A stretch of 64,000 nt of DNA, taken from contig NZ_BMSA01000035.1 of assembly GCF_014648915.1 (NCBI RefSeq), forward strand, positions 32,958-96,957, in the 5' to 3' direction. Both the position numbers and the translations under genes were made by a program. Source of the DNA: Streptomyces phaeofaciens (GTDB lineage Bacteria; Actinomycetota; Actinomycetes; Streptomycetales; Streptomycetaceae). Numbering within the stretch: the stretch's first letter is position 1; each line of letters starts with the position of its first letter. The notes under the pieces were generated by a model that saw nothing but the letters and a program-made list of their open reading frames with translations, was not told the DNA's origin and searched no databases. Of this stretch, positions 16,990-25,105 are shown one piece after another.

Positions 16990-17793
16990 CTAGTCCTGGC
17001 TCGATCTGGTCTCCGGCGCGGGCGCCGCGGGCGGCTGCTGCGCCCTCTCCAGGAACCTCAGCAGCTCCACCGGGAACGGCAGCACCAGCGTGGAGTTCTT
17101 CTCGGCGGCGACCGCCACCACCGTCTGGAGCAGCCGCAGCTGGAGCGCGGCGGGCTGCTCGGACATCTCCTTCGCCGCCTCGGCGAGCTTCTTCGACGCC
17201 TGGAGCTCGGCGTCCGCGTTGATGACCCGGGCCCGGCGCTCCCGGTCGGCCTCGGCCTGCCGGGCCATGGACCGCTTCATCGTCTCGGGCAGGGAGACGT
17301 CCTTGATCTCGACCCGGTCGATGGTGACGCCCCACTCCACGGCCGGACTGTCGATCATCAACTCCAGCCCCTGGTTCAGCTTTTCGCGGTTGGAGAGCAG
17401 ATCGTCCAGCTCGCTCTTGCCGATGATCGAGCGCAGCGAGGTCTGGGCCATCTGCGAGACCGCGAACCGGTAGTCCTCCACCCGCACGACCGCGTCGGCC
17501 GGTGAGGTCACCCGGAAGTAGACGACGGCGTCCACCCGGACCGTGACGTTGTCCCGGGTGATGCCCTCCTGCCCCGGCACCGGCATGGTGACGATCTGCA
17601 GGTTCACCTTCCGGAGCCGGTCGACGCCCGGAACGATCAGGGTGAGCCCCGGACCGCGCACCTCGGGCCGCAGCCGGCCGAGCCGGAAGACCACGCCCCG
17701 CTCGTACTGTTTGACGACCCGCGCCGCCGCCGCCACGTACACCACCCCGGCACACGCGAGCGCCGCTCCCGCCGCCACCAGCTCCTCGACCAT
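16990..17793 (-). CDS. SPFH / stomatin-like membrane protein
   Basis: 267-residue slipin/stomatin-type protein. One N-terminal membrane helix (residues 1-25, MVEELVAAGAALACAGVVYVA is that helix in part), then the SPFH domain from YERGVVFRLGRLR through VDAVVYFRVT and SLRSIIGKSELDDLLSNREK, and an Ala/Glu-rich coiled-coil (ADAELQASKKLAEAAKEM). Such proteins scaffold membrane microdomains and often work with an NfeD-type protease or partner; no nfeD is adjacent here. ATG at 17793 is chosen because it begins the membrane helix. It lies between two secreted protease genes on the same strand, separated from protease 2 by a hairpin. Confidence 0.86.
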   Translation of the reverse strand: MVEELVAAGAALACAGVVYVAAAARVVKQYERGVVFRLGRLRPEVRGPGLTLIVPGVDRLRKVNLQIVTMPVPGQEGITRDNVTVRVDAVVYFRVTSPADAVVRVEDYRFAVSQMAQTSLRSIIGKSELDDLLSNREKLNQGLELMIDSPAVEWGVTIDRVEIKDVSLPETMKRSMARQAEADRERRARVINADAELQASKKLAEAAKEMSEQPAALQLRLLQTVVAVAAEKNSTLVLPFPVELLRFLERAQQPPAAPAPETRSSQD

Positions 17794-17860
17794 GCCGGCC
17801 CCCCAGGGGTCCGAAGGACTGCCCGTGCCTCGACGGTAACCCCGCCCTCCGGACAAGGGC

Positions 17861-17894
17861 GAGCCCCCGCGCACCGGTTGGTGCACGGGGGCTC
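17861..17894 (-). terminator. Hairpin terminator after protease 2
   Basis: GAGCCCCCG/CGGGGGCTC outer stem plus GCACC/GGTGC inner stem around GGTT, one unpaired base on each side. Located between protease 2 (stop 17949) and the SPFH gene. Confidence 0.7.
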
Positions 17895-17948
17895 ACCTCC
17901 GCGGCCGGCCGCGGGGTGGATCGTGGGGGGTGGCGGTGGATCGGTGGG

Positions 17949-18851
17949 TCAGAAGACGCTGACGCCGTAGCGGCTCAGGGCCTCGGTCACGGGCTGGAAG
18001 AAGGTCGTACCGCCCGAGGTGCAGTTGCCGCTGCCGCCGGAGGTCAGACCGAGCGCGACACCACCGGAGGTGTAGAGGGCGCCACCGGAGTCGCCGCCCT
18101 CGGCGCAGACGTTGGTCTGGATCATCTGGTAGACCACATCGCCGCCGCCGTAGTTGACCGTGGCGTTCAGGGCCGTCACCCGGCCGGTGTGGATACCGGT
18201 CGTGGAGCCGTCCCGGATGACCGACTGGCCGACGGTGGCGTTGCCGGCACTGGTGATGTCGGTGTTGCCCGCGGTGCCCGCCTTGGCGACCGAGGTGTTG
18301 GTGTAGCGGACCAGCGCGTAGTCGTTGGTCGGGAAGCTGTAGCCGCTGTTCGTGCCCAGCACGGTGGTCTGACCGGAGTTGGAGTACCAGGTCGAGGCGA
18401 CCTCGCCGCAGTGCCCGGCGGTCAGGAAGTAGTAGGTGCTTCCGCTGACCACGTTGAAGCCGAGCGAACAGCGGTAGCCGCCGCCGTAGATGGCGTCGCC
18501 GCCGCCGATCAGCTTGTTGAACTTGCCCGGGGTGTGCTTGATCGTGAGCGCGTCGGCGTTGCCGCCGGCCTGCTCCTTGATCTGTGCGATCTCGGCGTCG
18601 GAGACCGTGCTGTCGACGGTCACCAGCAGCCGGTTGGTCTTGGCGTCGACGGCCCAGGCGGTACCCGGGATGTCGGCCTCGAGCACCGCGCTGCCGGCGC
18701 TCTTGAGCTGGGCGGCACTGAACGTGGGGGTGTCCGCCGCGTTCGCGTGGGGGATGGCGACGGCGGCCGCGGCCACGAGTCCGGTGGTGACGGCGATCAG
18801 CCGGCTCCGTCTCGTGATACCGCTCGTGGGGGTGGTGCGCTTGATCCTCAC
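17949..18851 (-). CDS. Secreted S1 serine protease, streptogrisin A/B-like (protease 2)
   Basis: 300-residue preproprotease, the typical length of streptogrisin A/B precursors. Signal peptide about 1-38 (ends PHANA), short propeptide to about 114, mature domain from IGGGDAIYGGG. Triad: His147 (TAGHC), Asp177 (TNDYALV), Ser255 (GGDSGGAL). GTG start at 18851 with GGAGG 9 bases upstream. The mature region is closely similar to protease 1 (same C-terminal TSGGTTFFQPVTEAL block), but the propeptide is shorter; the two look like diverged paralogues. Streptogrisins digest extracellular protein and are often developmentally controlled. Confidence 0.92.
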   Translation of the reverse strand: MRIKRTTPTSGITRRSRLIAVTTGLVAAAAVAIPHANAADTPTFSAAQLKSAGSAVLEADIPGTAWAVDAKTNRLLVTVDSTVSDAEIAQIKEQAGGNADALTIKHTPGKFNKLIGGGDAIYGGGYRCSLGFNVVSGSTYYFLTAGHCGEVASTWYSNSGQTTVLGTNSGYSFPTNDYALVRYTNTSVAKAGTAGNTDITSAGNATVGQSVIRDGSTTGIHTGRVTALNATVNYGGGDVVYQMIQTNVCAEGGDSGGALYTSGGVALGLTSGGSGNCTSGGTTFFQPVTEALSRYGVSVF

Positions 18852-19534
18852 TTGTCGTTCCCTCCCAGGGGACGTCGGGGGCCCGCGTGGGGTCGGGGCC
18901 CGTGAGGCGCAGCCAGGACCGCCGTTCGCCCGGATTCCGGACACGCCGTGACCCTGACAAGCGCTGTGGGGGAGTATTCGGCCGAACGGCCGGTAGGCGC
19001 AAGGGCGCCTTTCGGCCGCCGACCTGTGGGCGAACCAAGGGAGTTGTGCGCCTCCCGCGCGTTGTCGGAGCGGGTGGGCGCGGGTGAGCGCTGATCGGCG
19101 CGGGTCGGCGCGGGGTGCGCTCCCCCGCCCCGATCGCGACGGGCCGGGCGTCGCCCGGCGGCGGGGACGGGCGGACGAAGGCCGCCGGCGAAGGCGCACG
19201 GCGGCGGCACGGCCCGGTGGACGTCGACGGTGGCGCGCCCGTCCGCGTCGGGTGCGCCGGGGTGCGGGAACCGGAACCGGCGGCCGCTCACCCCGCCGGT
19301 GGCGGCGGCGAGCACCGCCCGCCGAGCGCCACCCGGGCGGCGCTCACCGGTCCGGTGCCGGCGCCGGACCGGGTCCCGCCGCCGAACGGCTTTCCGTCCA
19401 CGGTGGCCCGTCACCCTCGGCCGCCGTGAGCGTCACTGCCTCCTCTGTGGCCACCCAGGCCCCGGGGATGTCCGGAAGTCGCCCGTCCGGAAAGCCCTCG
19501 ACGCGGAGGTCATCTCGCAGAACCCCTTCCCGGC
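18852..19534. other. 683-bp intergenic region with a possible gene remnant
   Basis: No intact gene recognised. The left half should hold the protease 2 promoter. On the minus strand, in a frame different from the ABC ATPase, 19525-19344 reads as plausible coding sequence (DDLRVEGFPDGRLPDIPGAW, then VATEEAVTLTAAEG) and ends at a stop at 19344, but no start codon or ribosome site belongs to it. It is probably a decayed 3' end of a lost gene. Confidence 0.4.
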
Positions 19535-20296
19535 TCAGAGGACCTTGGACAGGAACGCCTTGGTGCGCTCCTCGCGCGGCCGGTCCAGGACATCGCCGGG
19601 CGGCCCCTGTTCGACGATCCGCCCGTCGTCCATGAACACCACGGTGTCGGCGACCTCGCGGGCGAACCCGATCTCGTGCGTGACGACGATCATCGTGGTG
19701 CCCTGTCCGGCCAGGTCCCTCATGACGTCGAGGACCTCACCGACCAGTTCGGGGTCGAGCGCGGAGGTCGGCTCGTCGAAGAGCAGCAGCCTCGGCTCCA
19801 GCGCGAGCGCCCGCGCGATGGCCACCCGCTGCTGCTGTCCGCCGGACAGCTGCCGCGGATAGGCGTCGGCCTTCTCGGCGAGACCCACCCGCTCCAGCAG
19901 CCGGCGCGCCGCCTCGACCGCCTGCCCGCGGGGCCGCTTCAGCGCGGACACCGGTGCCTCGACGACGTTGTCGAGGACGGTGAGGTGCGGGAACAGATGG
20001 AAGTTCTGGAAGACGAACCCGATCCGGGTGCGCTGCCGCAGCACCTCGCGCTCGGGCAGTTCGTACAGTCTGTCCCCCGATCGCCGGTAGCCGATCAGTT
20101 CGCCGTCGACGCTGATCGCGCCCCGGTCCACCTTCTCCAGGTGGTTGACGGTGCGCAGCAGCGTCGACTTGCCGGAGCCGGACGGCCCGAGGACGACGGT
20201 GACCTCTCCTGCGCGCACCGACAGATCGATGCCCTTGAGCACCTCCAGCGAGCCGAAGCTCTTGTGCACGGACCTGATGTCGACCATGACGCTCAT
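19535..20296 (-). CDS. Polar amino-acid ABC transporter ATPase
   Basis: 253-residue nucleotide-binding subunit of a polar amino-acid uptake ABC system (GlnQ/HisP/TcyC group). Walker A GPSGSGKST (37-45), Q-loop FVFQNFHLFPHLT, signature LSGGQQQR, Walker B LLLFDEPTSALDP, switch VVTHEIGF. The ATG at 20296 has AAGGA 9 bases upstream. Last gene of the operon permease - FAD/NAD protein - ATPase; the binding protein is encoded divergently at 23422. The neighbouring Cys-ending leader peptide suggests a sulfur-containing substrate such as cystine, which is inference. Confidence 0.9.
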   Translation of the reverse strand: MSVMVDIRSVHKSFGSLEVLKGIDLSVRAGEVTVVLGPSGSGKSTLLRTVNHLEKVDRGAISVDGELIGYRRSGDRLYELPEREVLRQRTRIGFVFQNFHLFPHLTVLDNVVEAPVSALKRPRGQAVEAARRLLERVGLAEKADAYPRQLSGGQQQRVAIARALALEPRLLLFDEPTSALDPELVGEVLDVMRDLAGQGTTMIVVTHEIGFAREVADTVVFMDDGRIVEQGPPGDVLDRPREERTKAFLSKVL

Positions 20297-20330
20297 CGCG
20301 TGGATTCCTTCCGCTGGCAAGGGAGTCGGG

Positions 20331-22124
20331 TCACGCGGCGGCTTCGGCGCCGAGGTCCCGCAGGAACACCAGGGCGGCCCGCGCGGTGGCGTCGTTCTGC
20401 CGGAACGCCGGCCCGCCCGTCCGCGGCCGGGTGAAGGCGCCCGGGGTGCGGCCGTCGGTGTGCGGTCCGAGCGCAAAGCGCCGTGGGTGCGGCCGGCCGG
20501 CCCGGTCCAGGATCCGCCCGTCGGCCCGATCCACCCGCAGCAGTCCGTCGGCCGTCTCACCGGCGCCCTCCGCGTACAGCTCGCGCAGCAGCGGGTCGCG
20601 GGCGCGCCGCAGGGTCGGCTCGGGCAGCCGGGCCTCGACGAGCGCCCGGGCCTCGACCGAGAAGCCGGGCACGGTCGGGCTGGACGCCCGGAACACACCG
20701 TCCTCGGCCCGTACGGCCATGTCGGCGCCGACGAACCTCAGCACCCCGGCCCGGGACAGGGCGAGCAGGTTCCGCAGCCGGGGTCCGGGCGGCCCGGAGG
20801 CCAGGTGGCTGAAGAAGCCGTGCCACCAGGGCCCGATGTCCCCGAGCCGCACCAACTGCCCGTAGACGGACAGCAGTCCGAGGAAGACACCCAGGTCGGC
20901 GCTGTTGCGGGGATCATGGCGGCGGCTCAGATCGTCCTCGACGTAACCCCGCAGCCCGTCCTGGAACTCCTCGTGGGAGGCGTACCGCACCCCGTCCAGG
21001 GGCCGGTCGAGCGCGGCGAGGTCGAGCCGGTCGTGCGGGTCGGGCACGGCGGACGACACCAGGGCCTCGCGCTCGGCCGCCCCGGACGCGGCGGCGTACT
21101 TCTCCTCGAAGTCCGTCCAGGCCATCGCGGTCCGCTCGGGATGGGCGGTGAACAGCCGGTGGTAGTGCGCGAACCCCAGTTCCTTCTCCACCAGCGGCCA
21201 GACGTCCCGCCGGAAGTCGAGCGCTCCCCCGCTCCCGGCTTCGCCCGGGCCGTGGGATCTCCCCGGTCGCGCCGTCAGCTCCTCGATCTCGGCGGGGCCC
21301 AGGAACCGGGGCAGCGGCGGCCGCTCCCCCGTCCAGTCGTAGCCGATCTTCGCGTGGTACGGCACTCCGCGCCGCGACCCGACGTACAGCACCGGCTCCC
21401 GACCCGAGGGCAGGTAGGTGTCCCCCTCGTAGCGTCCGCCGCGGCCCTCGGTGAGCAGGACCATCAGGTCGACGAAGGCGAGCCCGAAGCCGCGCACGAG
21501 GACCGGTTCGCCGGGCGCGAGCGCGGACAGGTCGCTGTCGGCGGTGAAGTCGGGCGGGAGATGGGTGAGCCCGTGCTCGCCGGCGTACGCCGCCAGCTCC
21601 CCCTGTTCGTCGTCGAGTTCGGCGTCGAGATGGCCGAGCGCGAGGACGACGAGGTCGGCGAGGAGCGGCCGGGGCCCGTTCTCCAGCCACACCCGCTGGC
21701 GCCCCTCGCGCGATCCGCTCACCCGCAGCGCGCGGCACGGGTGGTGGTGAACGGTGATCTCCGCGGGCAGGCCGGCGACCGCCCGCTCGTGGACCCAGCG
21801 CAGGTAGGCGCCCTGAAGCTGCCGGTCGGCGAAGAGCGCTCCGTCGACGCCGGCCCATTCGTGGAGCGTGGGTCCCGGCCGCACCGGTCCGTCCATGACC
21901 ACCGTCTCGTCGGTGAACATGGTGACGTCCTCGGCGTGCGAGTTCATCCAGAGCAGCGGCGACTGGGCGGCCCGCCAGATCCGTCCGGCGCCCGGCGGAT
22001 GCGGATCGACGAGATGGATGTCGAGGCCCGGACCCGCGTACAGCTCGGGCGCGCTCGCGGCGATCCGCTCGATCAGACCGGTCCCCCGCGGCCCGGCCCC
22101 GACGATCACCAGGGACTGCCTCAT
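20331..22124 (-). CDS. FAD/NAD(P)-binding protein in an amino-acid transporter operon
   Basis: 597-residue protein of the FAD-NAD(P)-binding family (NAD_binding_9 type). The dinucleotide-binding glycine motif is IVGAGPRGTG (7-16) directly at the N-terminus; LLWMNSHAEDVTMFTDE and VLVRGFGLAFVDLMVLLTEG mark the second half of the Rossmann domain. No membrane segment. Relatives are annotated as lysine/ornithine-type or uncharacterised flavoproteins; the reaction is unknown. Overlap of 4 bases with the permease gene shows coupling, so it probably oxidises or activates the imported compound. ATG at 22124. Confidence 0.82.
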   Translation of the reverse strand: MRQSLVIVGAGPRGTGLIERIAASAPELYAGPGLDIHLVDPHPPGAGRIWRAAQSPLLWMNSHAEDVTMFTDETVVMDGPVRPGPTLHEWAGVDGALFADRQLQGAYLRWVHERAVAGLPAEITVHHHPCRALRVSGSREGRQRVWLENGPRPLLADLVVLALGHLDAELDDEQGELAAYAGEHGLTHLPPDFTADSDLSALAPGEPVLVRGFGLAFVDLMVLLTEGRGGRYEGDTYLPSGREPVLYVGSRRGVPYHAKIGYDWTGERPPLPRFLGPAEIEELTARPGRSHGPGEAGSGGALDFRRDVWPLVEKELGFAHYHRLFTAHPERTAMAWTDFEEKYAAASGAAEREALVSSAVPDPHDRLDLAALDRPLDGVRYASHEEFQDGLRGYVEDDLSRRHDPRNSADLGVFLGLLSVYGQLVRLGDIGPWWHGFFSHLASGPPGPRLRNLLALSRAGVLRFVGADMAVRAEDGVFRASSPTVPGFSVEARALVEARLPEPTLRRARDPLLRELYAEGAGETADGLLRVDRADGRILDRAGRPHPRRFALGPHTDGRTPGAFTRPRTGGPAFRQNDATARAALVFLRDLGAEAAA

Positions 22125-22978
22125 CGCGCCGGCCCCGTCCCGCGCGCGTAGTGCCGCTCCACGTAGTACTGACCGACACTCAGCACCGAGGTGACCAGGG
22201 TGTACCAGACGGTGGCGACCATCAGCAGCGGGATGACCTGGTAGGTGCGGTGGTAGACGAGCTGTACCGAGAACAGCAGGTCCTGGACGGCGATGACGCT
22301 GACGATGGAGGTGCCCTTGAGGGTGCCGATCAGCATGTTCCCGGCCGGCGGCACGATGGCGCGCATGGCCTGCGGCAGCACGATCCGCCACCAGCGACGC
22401 CACCGGCTCAGCCCGAGCGCCTGCGCGGCCTCGATCTGCCCCCGGTCGACGGAGAGGATGCCGCCTCGGACCACTTCGGCGGCGTACGCGGCCTCGTGCA
22501 GCGTGAGCCCGATGATCGCGACGGCGATCGGGGTGAACAGGTCGACGGTGCGCACGCCGAACAGCTGCGGGTACAGCGCCCCGATGTTGAACCAGAGCAG
22601 CAGCTGCACCAGGATCGGGATCGACCGGAACAGCCAGACGTATCCCCAACCGACGCTTCTCAGCACGGGGTTGGTGGAGAGCCGGGCGGCGGCCAGCAGG
22701 GTGCCCAGGGCGAATCCGAGTCCCATCACCACCGCCGTCAGCCACAGCGTGAGCCACAGTCCGCGCAGGACCGCGTCGGTGGTGAAGTAGTCGGCGACGA
22801 CGTCCCACTGGAACGCCTCGTTGCGCAGCACCGAGTTGACGGCCAGCGCGAGGAGGACGAGGACGGCGACGGCGGCCGTCCACTGTCCGAGCCGGCGTCG
22901 CGGGACGATCGGCAGGGTGTCCGCGGGGCGCGGCAGATCGGGTGCGGCGGGGGCTTTGGCGAGGGTGTCGGAAGACAT
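22121..22978 (-). CDS. Polar amino-acid ABC transporter permease
   Basis: 285-residue membrane permease of the His/Glu/Gln/cystine family. A cytoplasmic N-terminal tail of about 40 residues precedes five or six helices; the EAA-type loop is GQIEAAQALGLSRWRRW and the family region LFRSIPILVQLLLWFN is clear. The ATG at 22978 has GGAG 7 bases upstream. The single permease probably forms a homodimer. A minus-strand promoter with TTGACA (23131-23126) and TAGTCT (23106-23101) and a long 19-base spacer lies upstream. Confidence 0.9.
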   Translation of the reverse strand: MSSDTLAKAPAAPDLPRPADTLPIVPRRRLGQWTAAVAVLVLLALAVNSVLRNEAFQWDVVADYFTTDAVLRGLWLTLWLTAVVMGLGFALGTLLAAARLSTNPVLRSVGWGYVWLFRSIPILVQLLLWFNIGALYPQLFGVRTVDLFTPIAVAIIGLTLHEAAYAAEVVRGGILSVDRGQIEAAQALGLSRWRRWWRIVLPQAMRAIVPPAGNMLIGTLKGTSIVSVIAVQDLLFSVQLVYHRTYQVIPLLMVATVWYTLVTSVLSVGQYYVERHYARGTGPAR

Positions 22979-23100
22979 GCGAAGGCTCCGTGATGCGTCA
23001 GTGTCGAACACGGGTGGTGCCTTCACACACCGGGCGCGCCAGGCGCCGGAGCGCGGCGCGGCGCGGATACGGCCGAGCCCCTCAGCAGGGCCGTACAGCG

Positions 23101-23131
23101 AGACTACGGGGGCGTTTCCCCTCGCTGTCAA
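23101..23131 (-). promoter_or_regulatory. Promoter of the permease-flavoprotein-ATPase operon
   Basis: TTGACA at 23131-23126 and TAGTCT at 23106-23101 on the minus strand, spacer 19 bases, about 120 bases before the permease start. Confidence 0.45.
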
Positions 23132-23167
23132 GGCCGTCCACAGTGTGAGCCGTACATCTCAACTCGG

Positions 23168-23196
23168 TTGACGGGCAACCGGGGACCTGTTCCACT
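23168..23196 (+). promoter_or_regulatory. Promoter of the leader peptide and binding-protein gene
   Basis: TTGACG (23168-23173), 17-base spacer, TCCACT (23191-23196), 6 bases before the leader-peptide ATG. The spacing predicts a leaderless start, as reported for related actinobacterial Cys leader peptides. Confidence 0.45.
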
Positions 23197-23202
23197 TGGC
23201 CC

Positions 23203-23274
23203 ATGCATCCGCAGCAGTGGCTGGTCACACGCTCCCACATCGACTTCGGTCGAGTGTGGTCCTCTTCCTGTTGA
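23203..23274 (+). CDS. Cys-ending leader peptide (putative attenuation peptide)
   Basis: 23-residue peptide starting MHPQQWLVTR, followed by SHIDFGRVWSSSC and stop. It fits the actinobacterial leader-peptide pattern that I recall as L-[TV]-x-R-x-H-[IV]-D-[LF]-x-R-V-x-[SA]-x-x-C, commonly annotated upstream of sulfur and methionine/cysteine uptake operons. The Cys codon is the last sense codon. A GC-rich hairpin starts 12 bases after the stop and the transporter binding-protein gene follows at 23422. The arrangement suggests Cys-tRNA-dependent attenuation, as shown experimentally for poly-Cys leaders in mycobacteria. Confidence 0.68.
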   Translation: MHPQQWLVTRSHIDFGRVWSSSC

Positions 23275-23285
23275 GCTGACCCCCT

Positions 23286-23320
23286 GCGCGCCCCGCTCCA
23301 CTGACCGGACGGGCGCGTTT
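23286..23320 (+). promoter_or_regulatory. Attenuator-like hairpin between leader peptide and binding-protein gene
   Basis: CGCGCCC (23287-23293) pairs with GGGCGCG (23311-23317), loop of 17, followed by TTT. Position directly after the leader-peptide stop codon fits a terminator whose formation depends on ribosome stalling at Cys. Confidence 0.5.
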
Positions 23321-23421
23321 CGCGTGATCTCCTCCCGCCTTCACACGCGCACCCCTCCCCTCGCGCAACTCCCCCTCTTCTTCTCGCTCTTGCCTTGCCT
23401 TGCTTCCAGGAGAACGCACCC

Positions 23422-24372
23422 ATGCGCATGCCTTCGCGTGTCCGACATCGGCATTTCCTCCCCTTCGCCCTGATCACCTCGGCGACCCTGCTGCTCACCG
23501 CGTGCGGCTCCGGCTCGTCCGGGACCGACACGGCCGAGGTGGCCGCCCAGTCCGACGCGATCCCCACCACGGACGTGGTGTCCTCGATCCACAAGGACGA
23601 GAAGGCCGCCGCGCTGCTGCCGTCCGGGGTGAGCGGCCTGACCGTCGGCCTCAGCGTCGGCGGCACCCCGCCCGGCACCGGCTTCCTGGACGACGGCAAG
23701 ACCCTGGCCGGCCAGGACGTCGACTTCACCGACGCCGTCGCCAAGGTGCTCGGCATCGAGGTCAGGACGGAGCAGGCGAGTTTCGAGGCGATCCTGCCCG
23801 CCCTGGACAGCGGCAAGTACGACCTCGGCGTCAGCAACTTCGGCGTCACCACCGAACGTCTCAAGACCATCGACTTCGTCACCTACATCAACGACGGTCA
23901 GGGCTTCGCCACCCGCGAGGACAGCAAGCTCTCCGAGGTGACCGACCTGCGGCAGCTGTGCGGTCTGACCGTCGCCACCGGCGCCGGCACCACGTTCGAG
24001 GCCACGCTGGAGGAGAACAAGCACCTCTGCACCGACGCCGGCGAGAAGGCGTACACCGTGCAGACCTACAGCGAGCAGGGCGCCATCTGGTCCTCCCTCC
24101 AGCAGGGCCGCAGCGACATCGTGATGTCCACGATCAACGGCCTGCGCTACGCCGTCGCCCACCAGAAGGGCGTCAAGTTCCTCAACGAGTTCCACCGGCT
24201 GGACGTCGGCTTCGCCTTCGACAAGGGCACCGAGCTGGCTCCCGCCTTCCAGGCGGCGGTGAACCGGCTGATCGAGGACGGCACGTACGCCAGGATCCTG
24301 AAGAAGTGGGGCACGACGGACTCGGCCATCGCGAAGTCCGAGATCTCGCCCCCGGAGGTGACCACCCCCTGA
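23422..24372 (+). CDS. Polar amino-acid ABC transporter substrate-binding lipoprotein
   Basis: 316-residue extracellular binding protein, family 3 (SBP_bac_3). Lipoprotein signal with lipobox LLTACG (Cys28). Domain features include GTGFLDDGKTLAGQDVDFTDA, the first-lobe strand, and LDSGKYDLGVSNFGVTTER, the typical substrate-lobe signature. AGGAGA lies 8 bases before the ATG. Encoded divergently from its permease, flavoprotein and ATPase, with the Cys leader peptide ahead of it. Substrate is probably an amino acid or sulfur amino acid. Confidence 0.91.
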   Translation: MRMPSRVRHRHFLPFALITSATLLLTACGSGSSGTDTAEVAAQSDAIPTTDVVSSIHKDEKAAALLPSGVSGLTVGLSVGGTPPGTGFLDDGKTLAGQDVDFTDAVAKVLGIEVRTEQASFEAILPALDSGKYDLGVSNFGVTTERLKTIDFVTYINDGQGFATREDSKLSEVTDLRQLCGLTVATGAGTTFEATLEENKHLCTDAGEKAYTVQTYSEQGAIWSSLQQGRSDIVMSTINGLRYAVAHQKGVKFLNEFHRLDVGFAFDKGTELAPAFQAAVNRLIEDGTYARILKKWGTTDSAIAKSEISPPEVTTP

Positions 24373-24389
24373 GGGGCCCGGGGAAACCG

Positions 24390-24983
24390 TCAGGGCACGA
24401 CCACGGCCCGCCGGCCGCGGTCGGCCCTGACCCCGATCACCCGGTCCACCAGCGCCCCGAGCACCTCCCGTACGGACCCCGCGTCCCGTGCGTCGCACTC
24501 CAGTACGGGGATCTCCGCGTTCAGCCCCAACGCCGTGCGCACCCGGTCGAGTTCGACGCGCTCGGCCCCGTCGAACCGGTTGACCGCGAGCACGAACGGC
24601 GCCCCCCGCGCCTCGACGTGGTCGACCGCCGGAAAACACTCCTCGATCCGGCGGGCGTCCACGAGGACCACCGTGCCGAGCGCGCCGTCCACCAGGTCGT
24701 CCCAGAGGAACCTGAACCGGCTCTGCCCCGGCGTCCCGAACAGATACAGCGCGATGCGGTCGAAGGTGATCCGCCCGAAGTCGAGGGCGACGGTGGTGGT
24801 CGTCTTGGACTCCACCCCCTCCAGCGAATCGACCCCCACCGACACCTGGGTGAGGGGAGCCTCCGTGCCGAGGGGCTCGATCTCGGAGACGGCCCCGATG
24901 AAGGTCGTCTTGCCCACCCCGAGCCCCCCGCTCACCACGATCTTCAGCGCGAGAGGCACGGCTTTCTCTGAGCACCCGGACAT
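24390..24983 (-). CDS. Orphan CvnD-type (conservon) Ras-like GTPase
   Basis: 197-residue GTPase of the type found as the last gene of Streptomyces conservons (CvnA sensor kinase, CvnB roadblock, CvnC DUF742, CvnD GTPase). G1 P-loop GGLGVGKTT (19-27), T-rich switch KTTTTVALDFG, G3 LFGTPGQSRFRF, G4 NRFDGAE. The other conservon genes are absent here: the neighbours are a binding protein and a DUF5685 gene. It must take its signal from unlinked partners or act independently. The start could also be the internal GTG eight codons downstream. Confidence 0.87.
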   Translation of the reverse strand: MSGCSEKAVPLALKIVVSGGLGVGKTTFIGAVSEIEPLGTEAPLTQVSVGVDSLEGVESKTTTTVALDFGRITFDRIALYLFGTPGQSRFRFLWDDLVDGALGTVVLVDARRIEECFPAVDHVEARGAPFVLAVNRFDGAERVELDRVRTALGLNAEIPVLECDARDAGSVREVLGALVDRVIGVRADRGRRAVVVP

Positions 24984-25105
24984 GGTCCCTGGTCCTTTCG
25001 AGCATCGACGGGCCGTACGCGGTCCGTCTCCTCGACCGGAGATACGGCCGTGGGCCGCCGACCACTCACCCGTCCGGCGAACCCCGCCGAAAAGATGACG
25101 TCACG

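Noticed and set aside
18852..19414. 188-codon minus-strand frame in the protease 2 upstream region
   Set aside because: Arg/Pro/Ala-rich with no domain and no ribosome site, and it would overlap the protease 2 promoter.
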